14,636 nt of DNA from JAAXKN01 sp050259615 (GTDB taxonomy: Bacteria; Bacteroidota; Ignavibacteria; Ignavibacteriales; SURF-24), in assembly GCA_050259615.1 (NCBI GenBank), contig JBLNAZ010000017.1, positions 1 through 14,636 of the forward strand, read 5' to 3'. This document shows, one piece after another, positions 6,070-13,424 of the stretch (the stretch's first letter is position 1; every line of letters starts with the position of its first letter). The position numbers and the translations under genes were made by a program. The notes under the pieces are model-generated. The model searched no databases, had not been told where the DNA came from, and saw nothing but the letters and a program-made list of their open reading frames with translations.

Positions 6070-6431
6070 TGGAATTCTGGAATATTATAAAAGTTATCTT
6101 TATGCTCATCTTCATCCTGGGACTGATGTACGGTACGTTATATCTGGCCAGGAAATATTTCTTTACTTTTGAGAAAAATACCAAAAAGCTCATAAAAATA
6201 AAGGTTCTCAGCACACAGATGCTTATGCCCAAAAAATTCATACAGGTCGTTCAGGTGCACGACAAAATACTGGTGCTTGGCCTTAGCGATAACTCTATTA
6301 ACCTTTTGCAGGAACTCAACACTTCGGCCGCTGCAAGGCTCATTGAAGAAGAGACGGTCAGAAACGATGTCAAAGACAACTTTAAAGATAATTTTGTAGA
6401 GATATTGAAAAAAAATCTGGGTATGAGATGA
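6069..6431 (+). CDS. fliO: Flagellar biosynthesis protein FliO
   Basis: FliO is a small membrane protein that assists assembly of the FliP ring in the export gate. The 120-residue protein has one membrane helix at about 5-27, followed by a basic cytoplasmic domain with the pattern KLIKIKVLSTQMLMPKKFIQ and VVQVHDKILVLGLSDNSI, as expected for the FliO/FliZ family. Its sequence is poorly conserved in general, and position between fliN and fliP is strong support. It begins on the last base of fliN and its stop overlaps the fliP start by four bases (ATGA). Confidence 0.9.
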   Translation: MEFWNIIKVIFMLIFILGLMYGTLYLARKYFFTFEKNTKKLIKIKVLSTQMLMPKKFIQVVQVHDKILVLGLSDNSINLLQELNTSAAARLIEEETVRNDVKDNFKDNFVEILKKNLGMR

Positions 6432-7186
6432 AAGTTCTTACTGCTGCAGTCCTCCTCTTCATTCTGCTTTCTTTTTACAGTGACGTAAGCTTTGCACAGG
6501 CTAAAACCATTCCTCTTCCTAAAATAGGAATTGACGTGGGAACCGCCGACAGCCCGAAGGATGTGTCTGTAACCATGCAGATGCTCATCCTTTTAACCGT
6601 ACTGTCGCTCGCTCCTTCAATAATGATTATGACAACCTCGTACCTGAGGCTGATTATAGTATTTCATTTTCTTAAGACCGCTCTCGGCACTCAGCAGATG
6701 CCCCCTTCGCAGATGCTCGCCGGCGTGGCGCTTTTTATTACGTTTTTTATTATGGCACCTACATGGTCGAAAGTAAATACCGAGGCTATTAAGCCCTATA
6801 TGGACGGGAAAATGACCATGGAAGCCGCATACGATAAGGGTATTGAACCGGTCAGGGAATTTATGTTCAGAAACGTTCGCGACGCCGACCTGGAGCTCTT
6901 CCTGGGACTTTCACACCTGGAACGCCCAAAGACAAGGCAGGATCTGCCCACTTACGTTCTGGTTCCCGCTTTTGCAATCAGCGAACTCAGGGCAGGCTTT
7001 ATAATAGGATTTTTCCTTTTCATTCCGTTCCTGATGGTGGATATGATAGTCTCCAGCGTCCTGATGAGTATGGGTATGATGATGCTTCCGCCAATGCTGG
7101 TATCGCTGCCCTTTAAGATACTTCTGTTTATACTGGTTGACGGCTGGAATTTAATTATAGGATCTGTAGTAAGGAGCTTTGGATAA
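6428..7186 (+). CDS. fliP: Flagellar export gate protein FliP
   Basis: FliP forms the pentameric core of the FliPQR export channel. The 252-residue protein starts with a signal peptide (hydrophobic 4-18, likely cleavage after AQA at about 25), which is normal for FliP. The family signature is clear at about 55-100: PSIMIMTTSYLRLIIVFHFL, then ALGTQQMPPSQ, then further membrane helices. A second helix pair lies near the C-terminus, around GFIIGFFLFIPFLMVDMIV. Coupling on both sides: ATGA with fliO, and TAATG with fliQ. Confidence 0.98.
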   Translation: MKVLTAAVLLFILLSFYSDVSFAQAKTIPLPKIGIDVGTADSPKDVSVTMQMLILLTVLSLAPSIMIMTTSYLRLIIVFHFLKTALGTQQMPPSQMLAGVALFITFFIMAPTWSKVNTEAIKPYMDGKMTMEAAYDKGIEPVREFMFRNVRDADLELFLGLSHLERPKTRQDLPTYVLVPAFAISELRAGFIIGFFLFIPFLMVDMIVSSVLMSMGMMMLPPMLVSLPFKILLFILVDGWNLIIGSVVRSFG

Positions 7187-7455
7187 TGACAGAAGAACTG
7201 ATTATAGAAATACTGACGGATGTATTTTACACCACATTTATAATTCTGCTGCCGATTCTGGGCGTTTCGCTCCTGGTCGGTATCTTTGTTTCCATTTTTC
7301 AGGCCGCAACCTCAATACAGGAGGCTACTCTGACATTCGTTCCAAAAATACTCGTTACGGCAGTTGCAATAATTCTGCTGCTCCCATGGATGATGGATAA
7401 AATGATAGCAATTACGCTCAGACTTTTCAATATGTTCGGTACAGTAGTAAAATGA
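7186..7455 (+). CDS. fliQ: Flagellar export gate protein FliQ
   Basis: FliQ wraps the FliPR core of the export gate. Its 89 residues are exactly the usual length. Two membrane helices are visible: about 13-38 (TTFIILLPILGVSLLVGIFV region) and about 52-76. The loop between them, FQAATSIQEATLTFVPKIL, is the family signature. It starts on the last base of fliP and ends in an ATGA overlap with fliR. A second frame over the same bases is a shadow. Confidence 0.98.
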   Translation: MTEELIIEILTDVFYTTFIILLPILGVSLLVGIFVSIFQAATSIQEATLTFVPKILVTAVAIILLLPWMMDKMIAITLRLFNMFGTVVK

Positions 7456-8228
7456 CGGATATACTGGTAAATGATTTTGTAATTACGTTCCTCATCTTCT
7501 TAAGGATCATTGCGGTCTTTGGAACGGCTCCTATTTTCGGCCACACGTCTTTTCCTGTAATTGGAAAAGTGTTCTTAGCCGGAGTAGTTGCCTATATTAC
7601 GTTCCTCTCGGTCAGTACGGTAAAAGTACAGATTAGTCCCGATCTTTTTTCACTTGCGTTCTACGGACTTAAGGAAGTGGTAACGGGACTTATAATAGGC
7701 TTCAGCCTTAACCTGGTTTTCTACGGGTTCTCATTTGCCGGTATGCTTATTGGAAACGATATGGGCCTTAACATGGCCAGCGTCCTTAATCCGCTTCAGG
7801 AAACCGAAAGCAACGTTATAGGCGAACTGCTGAACGTGTTTGCAATACTTATTTTCTTTTTAATAAACGGGCACCATTACATCATAAGGGCAATTGTATC
7901 TTCCTTCAGAATTATTCCGCTCGGGAAGTACACCCTTACACAGCCGGCATTTGACCTTTTTATAAGGTATACAGCTGCAGTATTTGTAGTTGCTATAAAA
8001 ATTGCCTCTCCCGTAATGGTTTCTTTTTTTCTTGTCCATCTGGCAGAAGGCATCATTGCAAGGGCAATACCCCAGATGCAGATTTTCTTTGTAACACAGC
8101 CTTTGAAGTTGGGAATTGGTTTGCTGCTTTTGATTTTCGTTCTGCCGATTTATATGTATTTCTTCAAGGGGATGCTCGAAAACTTTGAAGGCAGCCTTTA
8201 CGACCTCATAAAAGCAATGGGAAGCTAG
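7452..8228 (+). CDS. fliR: Flagellar export gate protein FliR
   Basis: FliR completes the FliPQR channel and contacts FlhB. The 258-residue protein is a multi-pass membrane protein with helices spread across its length. Typical features are an early FLRIIAVFGTAPIFG segment at about 16-30, GNDMGLNMASVLNPL at about 102-116, and INGHHYIIRAI near 139-149. The gene overlaps fliQ by four bases and is followed six bases later by flhB. The length and order agree with the family. Confidence 0.97.
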   Translation: MTDILVNDFVITFLIFLRIIAVFGTAPIFGHTSFPVIGKVFLAGVVAYITFLSVSTVKVQISPDLFSLAFYGLKEVVTGLIIGFSLNLVFYGFSFAGMLIGNDMGLNMASVLNPLQETESNVIGELLNVFAILIFFLINGHHYIIRAIVSSFRIIPLGKYTLTQPAFDLFIRYTAAVFVVAIKIASPVMVSFFLVHLAEGIIARAIPQMQIFFVTQPLKLGIGLLLLIFVLPIYMYFFKGMLENFEGSLYDLIKAMGS

Positions 8229-8234
8229 CAATAT

Positions 8235-9320
8235 ATGGCTGAAGTCGACGGGCAGGAAAAAACCGAACAAGCCTCCGGCAAAAAGCTCAGCGACAGCAGG
8301 GCAAAAGGCCAGGTGGCTAAAAGTAACGAGATCAACTCCCTTGCGGTTTTCAGCGCTGGACTCCTGCTGGTCTTTATGATGCATAAGCATCTGGGCTCTA
8401 ATATCAGCTCCATGACAATTAGCATATTCAGCGGTCTGGACAAGCTAACCCTGAATAAGGACCAGATTACAGAATACGCTTATAAAGGAATCGGGTTTTT
8501 TATAGCAACCCTGGGGCCCATTTTCGGGGGGCTGGTTGCAGTGGCTGTTATTGCAAGCTACGGGCAGGTCGGCTTCCGCTTCAGCCCGAAGGCACTGGCA
8601 CCTAAGTTTTCAAAGTTTAACCCTGTGACGAATGTAAAGGGCCTGTTCTTTTCCTCCAGATCGCTGGTTGAAGTGGGAAAGTCTCTTCTGAAGCTTACCA
8701 TTATCGGGCTTTTTACATACTGGGTTCTTAAGGATTTTATTTTATCTGCCATAGGGCTGGTCAACTATCAGATTGATGACCTGGTGACGTTTATGATTGA
8801 AGCCGCCTATACGCTTTTGTGGAAGGTTTCACTCTGCTACGCAATCATTGCCGCTGCCGATTTTGCTTTTCAGAAGCATAAATACAAGCAGGACATGATG
8901 ATGACCAAGCAGGAAGTAAAGGAAGAAATGATCCAGAGCGAAGGTAACCCGCAGATAAAAGGAAAAATTAAATCTATACAGATAAAGCAGGCAAGGGCAA
9001 GAATGATGAAAGATCTGCCGAAGGCAGACGTGGTTATTACAAACCCTACCCACTTTGCCGTTGCACTTAAATACGACCTGGGTAAGGATTCGGCTCCAAA
9101 GGTTATTGCAAAAGGCATGGATGAACTGGCACAGAAGATCAAAAAAGTGGCTTCTGAAAACGGCGTTCCTTTGCATGAAGACGTTCAGCTGGCCCGCGCA
9201 CTCTTTAAGAACTGTGAAATCGGCGAAGAGATCCCAGCCGACCTGTTTAAGGCCGTAGCTCAGATACTGGCTTACATTTTTAAGGTTAAAAACGAAAAGA
9301 AAAAAAAGAGTATAGTCTAA
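8235..9320 (+). CDS. flhB: Flagellar export switch protein FlhB
   Basis: FlhB is the export-gate component that switches substrate specificity from rod/hook to filament proteins by self-cleavage. The 361-residue protein has a polar N-terminus with the typical EKTEQASGKKLSDSRAKGQV segment and four membrane helices at about 35-50, 85-108, 150-172 and 190-212. The cytoplasmic domain carries the autocleavage site N270-P-T-H273 in VVITNPTHFAVAL, intact here. No good Shine-Dalgarno is present, and coupling to fliR across six bases is likely. flhA follows after three bases. Confidence 0.98.
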   Translation: MAEVDGQEKTEQASGKKLSDSRAKGQVAKSNEINSLAVFSAGLLLVFMMHKHLGSNISSMTISIFSGLDKLTLNKDQITEYAYKGIGFFIATLGPIFGGLVAVAVIASYGQVGFRFSPKALAPKFSKFNPVTNVKGLFFSSRSLVEVGKSLLKLTIIGLFTYWVLKDFILSAIGLVNYQIDDLVTFMIEAAYTLLWKVSLCYAIIAAADFAFQKHKYKQDMMMTKQEVKEEMIQSEGNPQIKGKIKSIQIKQARARMMKDLPKADVVITNPTHFAVALKYDLGKDSAPKVIAKGMDELAQKIKKVASENGVPLHEDVQLARALFKNCEIGEEIPADLFKAVAQILAYIFKVKNEKKKKSIV

Positions 9321-9323
9321 CAA

Positions 9324-11381
9324 ATGAACCGGTTTGGTAAAAATAGCGACATAATGCTGGCAATCGGCCTCATCCTTATACTGGGGCTTATGATTATTCC
9401 ATTGCCGGCTTTCCTGCTGGATTTCCTTCTGGCAATAAGCATAACGTTTTCCGTGCTCATTCTTATCGTTGCTCTTTATATTCAGTCACCTACAGATATT
9501 TCGGTTTTCCCGGGACTTTTGCTTGTGTTGACGCTTTTCCGCCTTTCACTTAATATGGGCTCTACCAGGCTTATACTTCTGGAAGGCTACGCAGGCAAGG
9601 TAATTGAATCCTTCGGAACCTTCGTCGTGGGCGGAAACTACGTTGTGGGCTTTATTATCTTTATCATACTTGTAATCATCCAGTTCGTCGTTATTGTAAA
9701 AGGTTCTGGCAGAATTTCTGAAGTTGCAGCCCGTTTTACCCTGGACGCCATGCCCGGTAAACAGATGGCAATTGATGCCGACCTGAATACGGGACTTATA
9801 ACCGAGGCCGAGGCAAGATCAAGACGCGAGGCCATTTCAAGGGAAGCCGAGTTTTACGGCGCCATGGACGGTGCCAGCAAGTTCGTCAAAGGAGATGCCG
9901 TAGCAGGCCTCATCATCAACGGCATTAATATTATAGGCGGATTTATCATCGGCGTTGCGCAAAGGGGACTTTCACTTACAGACGCACTGCACTCATATAC
10001 AATTCTTACTATCGGCGACGGTCTGGTCTCACAGATTCCGGCTCTGCTCGTTTCTACGGCTGCAGGCCTTGTTGTTACAAAAAGCAGCGCCGGGACTTCA
10101 CTAGATACACAGATGAAAAAGCAGCTCTTTGGAAATCCCAGGGTTTTGGGAACGGTTTCAGGCGCTGTATTCATGTTCGCACTAGTGCCTGGAATGCCCA
10201 CAATTCCATTCCTTTTAATCGGCTCCGGACTTGCATCTGCGGCATATTTCACAAAAAAATCGGCCGCCGCCAAGGCAGCTCTTCCGTCTGAAACACCTGA
10301 AGAGATAATGGCCGAACCTGCTACGGAAGATAAGGTTGAACAGTACCTGCAGGTCGATCCTATTGAAGTTGAAATCGGCTATGGACTTATTTCACTCGTT
10401 GATGAAAACCAGGGCGGCAACCTGTTCCAGAAGATATCATCTACAAGAAAATATATTGCGCTCGAGTACGGCGTGCTTATTCCGCCTGTCAGGGTAAGAG
10501 ACAACCTGCAGCTTAATCCCAATGAGTACATAATAAAAATTAAAGGCAACGTTGTTTCCGCATACGAAATTTATACCGATCACTTCCTGGCTATGAATCC
10601 CGGCAACGTTACAGAAGGCCTGAGCGGCATTCCTACTACGGATCCCGCATTTAATCTCGAAGGCTTCTGGATCTCGAAACAGGAAAAAGATAAGGCCGAA
10701 CTGCTGGGCTACACAGTTGTAGACAGCATTTCTGTTCTTTCAACACACCTGCAGGAAACTCTTAAGAAGAACTTCGACAAGATACTTACCCGCCAGGCCG
10801 TAAAGCAGCTGCTTGAAAATCTTAAGAAGGATTATTCTGCCGTTATTGAGGATATTAACCCCGATCTGCTGCCGCTGGGAACCATACAGAAAGTGCTGCA
10901 GAACCTGCTCAAGGAATTTATACCCGTCAAGGATCTGGTGCAGATACTTGAATCGCTTATCGATTACTGCAAAATAACAAAAAACATTGACGTGCTTACT
11001 GAATATGTAAGGCATTCGCTCGGCTATACTATTTCAAATATGTATAAAGATCCCAACGGCCTTATACATGCACTTGCACTTGGCACCCAGCTTGAAAACT
11101 TTATTACACGCGCCCTGCAGAACCAGAAGGAAGCTGTTCAGACGCTCGGACTTTCTTCCAGAATGCTCAATGACGTAAATGAATCCCTAAAAGGACATAT
11201 ACAGAATTTCAGGATGCTCGGCTACGCTCCCGTTCTTATTACATCGGCAACAATAAGACCTTATTTCTACAGACTAATTAATTCAAGTTTCCCGGATATC
11301 GCTGTCCTTTCCTATACGGAGCTTCCTTCGGATACGGAAGTTGAATTCATAGGGAAATTAGAGGTTGAATATGCAAATTAA
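9324..11381 (+). CDS. flhA: Flagellar export gate protein FlhA
   Basis: FlhA forms the nonameric ring of the export gate, takes part in proton-driven export, and docks chaperone-substrate complexes. The 685-residue protein has about eight membrane helices in the first 310 residues. Between helices lies the FHIPEP cytoplasmic loop at about 127-193, with the signature RFTLDAMPGKQM at 137-148. An acidic linker at about 320-345 leads to the large C-terminal cytoplasmic domain. The length is close to the family norm of about 690-700. The gene starts three bases after flhB and its end overlaps flhF by 11 bases. Confidence 0.98.
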   Translation: MNRFGKNSDIMLAIGLILILGLMIIPLPAFLLDFLLAISITFSVLILIVALYIQSPTDISVFPGLLLVLTLFRLSLNMGSTRLILLEGYAGKVIESFGTFVVGGNYVVGFIIFIILVIIQFVVIVKGSGRISEVAARFTLDAMPGKQMAIDADLNTGLITEAEARSRREAISREAEFYGAMDGASKFVKGDAVAGLIINGINIIGGFIIGVAQRGLSLTDALHSYTILTIGDGLVSQIPALLVSTAAGLVVTKSSAGTSLDTQMKKQLFGNPRVLGTVSGAVFMFALVPGMPTIPFLLIGSGLASAAYFTKKSAAAKAALPSETPEEIMAEPATEDKVEQYLQVDPIEVEIGYGLISLVDENQGGNLFQKISSTRKYIALEYGVLIPPVRVRDNLQLNPNEYIIKIKGNVVSAYEIYTDHFLAMNPGNVTEGLSGIPTTDPAFNLEGFWISKQEKDKAELLGYTVVDSISVLSTHLQETLKKNFDKILTRQAVKQLLENLKKDYSAVIEDINPDLLPLGTIQKVLQNLLKEFIPVKDLVQILESLIDYCKITKNIDVLTEYVRHSLGYTISNMYKDPNGLIHALALGTQLENFITRALQNQKEAVQTLGLSSRMLNDVNESLKGHIQNFRMLGYAPVLITSATIRPYFYRLINSSFPDIAVLSYTELPSDTEVEFIGKLEVEYAN
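11360..11364 (+). promoter_or_regulatory. Ribosome binding site deciding the flhF start
   Basis: AGAGG lies inside the end of flhA, six bases before the ATG at 11371. It would leave no spacing for the upstream TTG at 11365, and so supports the ATG. Confidence 0.6.
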
Positions 11382-12558
11382 AAAGTACATCGCGCTTACC
11401 CTTAAAGAAGCTTCTCAGCAGATGAAAAACGAGCTGGGATCGGATGCCATTGTCCTCAGCACCAGAATTATTGACGATGACCCCCGTTACGGCCGTAAAA
11501 GAGTCTTTGAACTGACTGCCGGCGTGGAGGATGATTACGACAAAAAGAAATTAAACGCGGCTACGCCAAAAACCCTAAAAACACAGACTCCCGTAAAACC
11601 TCAGACGAAGCAAAGGACTTTTGCCGATGAGCTTCAGGAACTTTCGGAGAGGGTATACCTCCCTTCAGAAAAAGAAGCCGCGGCGCAGGAACTGAAACCT
11701 CAGTCCTTAAAAGCCAGAAATTCTGCTGCTAAACCGGGTGCGGTAAAAAAAGACAACCGTAAGGAAACGCTCGAACGCGAACTGAAAGAAATTTCGGATA
11801 CTCTTATTGCAAGGGAAGTGCAGAAAAGCATTGCAGACGTTATAATCGACCAGCTCGGGAAATATCAGGAATTCCTCCAGCCTTCAAATATCGACAGTTA
11901 CGTGATCTCAACAATCAGCTCCATGATCCCCACATCCCCCTTTGAAGTGCAGAAAAAACAGAAGTCAAAGGTAATTGCGCTCGTTGGCCCTACGGGCGTC
12001 GGAAAAACCACCTGCATCGCCAAGCTCGCTGTAATTTCCAAAATACTGCATAACCTTAACATCGGACTTATATCGCTCGATACGTTCCGCCTCGGCGCAA
12101 TCGATCAGCTTAAGATATTTTCCGAAATCAGCAACATTGAAATGAGAGTGGCTTATGAACCGCAGGAAATACCGGGACTCATTGCAGAATTCAAAAAGAA
12201 GGACATTGTATTTATTGACACTGCAGGCAGAAGCCAGAACAATTCCGGACTGCTTAAGGAAACAGGACGCTTTTTAGCCAGCACAAAGGTAGATGAGGTT
12301 TACCTTGTACTCAGCACTACAAGCACTACAAAAAACATACTCGACGTGGCACAGAAGTTCAAGGTGCTCAACTACAACGGCGTCGTTTTTACAAAGCTCG
12401 ATGAAGCCGTCTCATTCGGAAATATACTCAACGTTACGGCTAACTTTAACGTTCCGGTAAAATACCTGACAAACGGACAGATAATTCCGGATGACATAAT
12501 AGCCGCAGATCCGCAGTTTATTGCAAACATGATCTATACAGGGAAGATCAGTAAATGA
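11371..12558 (+). CDS. flhF: Flagellar positioning GTPase FlhF (SRP-type)
   Basis: FlhF is an SRP-family GTPase that recruits early flagellar components and sets the assembly site. From the ATG at 11371 it has 395 residues and begins MQIKKYIALTLKEAS, as FlhF proteins do. A TTG six bases earlier (11365) is less likely, because AGAGG at 11360-11364 is well spaced for 11371. The N-terminal B domain is followed by a Lys/Glu-rich linker at about 60-130, then the NG domain. There G1 is GPTGVGKT (206-213), then DTFRLGAIDQL near 237-247, G3 is DTAGR (283-287) and G4 is TKLDE (341-345). All key GTPase motifs are intact. It overlaps flhA by 11 bases and flhG by four (ATGA). Confidence 0.96.
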   Translation: MQIKKYIALTLKEASQQMKNELGSDAIVLSTRIIDDDPRYGRKRVFELTAGVEDDYDKKKLNAATPKTLKTQTPVKPQTKQRTFADELQELSERVYLPSEKEAAAQELKPQSLKARNSAAKPGAVKKDNRKETLERELKEISDTLIAREVQKSIADVIIDQLGKYQEFLQPSNIDSYVISTISSMIPTSPFEVQKKQKSKVIALVGPTGVGKTTCIAKLAVISKILHNLNIGLISLDTFRLGAIDQLKIFSEISNIEMRVAYEPQEIPGLIAEFKKKDIVFIDTAGRSQNNSGLLKETGRFLASTKVDEVYLVLSTTSTTKNILDVAQKFKVLNYNGVVFTKLDEAVSFGNILNVTANFNVPVKYLTNGQIIPDDIIAADPQFIANMIYTGKISK

Positions 12559-13385
12559 TCGGGCAGACTGAAAGATTACTGGAACTCAAGCGCCTGAAGG
12601 CTCAGGAGAATAAACCTGAAGGAAGGGGGAGAATCATCTCTTTTAGTTCCGGCAAGGGCGGAACAGGCAAAACATTCGTCTCCCTTAACACGGCCTATGC
12701 CCTTTCCAGAATGGGCAAGAAGGTGCTGCTGATAGACCTCGATTCGAACCTTTCAAATATCAATATTATGCTTAACCTGAGGCCCGGCAAGACGCTTTTA
12801 AGCTTTCTGATGCACCAGAGTTCATTGAAAGATCTTATTACACGTTATGAACCAAGCCTGCACTTTATATTCGGCGAGTCGGGAAAAACCGATTACCCGA
12901 TTCAAAGCGACCACCTCCTGGATGAGCTTATGAGCGAGATAAAAGAATTATGCCGCGAGTACGATTATATTATTCTGGATATTGGTGCCGGGGCAGGCGA
13001 TGAGATCATTCATATACTGAGCCAGGCGCATGCAAATGTTATAGTGCTGAATGCCGAGCCCACGGCAATTATGGACGCCTATGTAATTGTTAAGCTTATG
13101 CACATGGGCGGATCAAACACTCCCAACTTTGCAGTTATAAACAAGTGTTTTTCAGAAGAAGAAGCTTCGACGGCTTACATGAATCTAAGCCGGGCGGCAG
13201 AACACTTCCTGAATGAAAAAGTCCAGTCACTCGGTTTTGTAGGGCACGACCAGATGGTAACAAAATCCATTATGGCCCAGGAGCTTTACATCAGAAAAAA
13301 TCCCCGTTCCAAAACTTCACTTCAGATCATAAGGCTTGCACAGGGAATTGTCCAGAAATTAAAACAGGGACAGGTAAAGGCTTAA
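12555..13385 (+). CDS. flhG: Flagellar number regulator FlhG, MinD-like ATPase
   Basis: FlhG (also called FleN or YlxH) is a MinD/ParA-type ATPase that works with FlhF to control flagellar number and position. The 276-residue protein has the deviant Walker A box KGGTGKT at 34-40, the switch-like DLDSNLSN at 61-68, and the second acidic motif LDIGAGAGD at 141-149. The C-terminus (LYIRKNPRSKTSLQIIRLAQ region) looks like the amphipathic tail of this family. The N-terminal FlhF-activating motif, usually DQAxxLR, is here GQTERLL at 3-9, so the Asp and the Arg are not conserved. It is the last gene of the operon, coupled to flhF by ATGA. A hairpin covers its stop. Confidence 0.95.
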   Translation: MIGQTERLLELKRLKAQENKPEGRGRIISFSSGKGGTGKTFVSLNTAYALSRMGKKVLLIDLDSNLSNINIMLNLRPGKTLLSFLMHQSSLKDLITRYEPSLHFIFGESGKTDYPIQSDHLLDELMSEIKELCREYDYIILDIGAGAGDEIIHILSQAHANVIVLNAEPTAIMDAYVIVKLMHMGGSNTPNFAVINKCFSEEEASTAYMNLSRAAEHFLNEKVQSLGFVGHDQMVTKSIMAQELYIRKNPRSKTSLQIIRLAQGIVQKLKQGQVKA

Positions 13386-13397
13386 AGACTTTAAGCC
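13379..13397. terminator. Hairpin over the flhG stop, possible weak terminator between convergent genes
   Basis: GGCTTAAAG and CTTTAAGCC are perfect nine-base arms around one A. As RNA this gives about an 8-bp stem with a 3-base loop. The flhG TAA (13383-13385) lies inside. No T-run follows on the plus strand; on the minus strand only TTTA follows. It may protect transcript ends or be a factor-dependent stop site. Confidence 0.4.
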
Positions 13398-13424
13398 GGT
13401 ACCCCGCCTGTCCCCGCTGCAAAA

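Noticed and set aside
7860..8390. Reverse-strand open frame across fliR and flhB
   Set aside because: It spans the junction of two well-supported genes on the opposite strand and shows Cys/His/Tyr-rich shadow composition.
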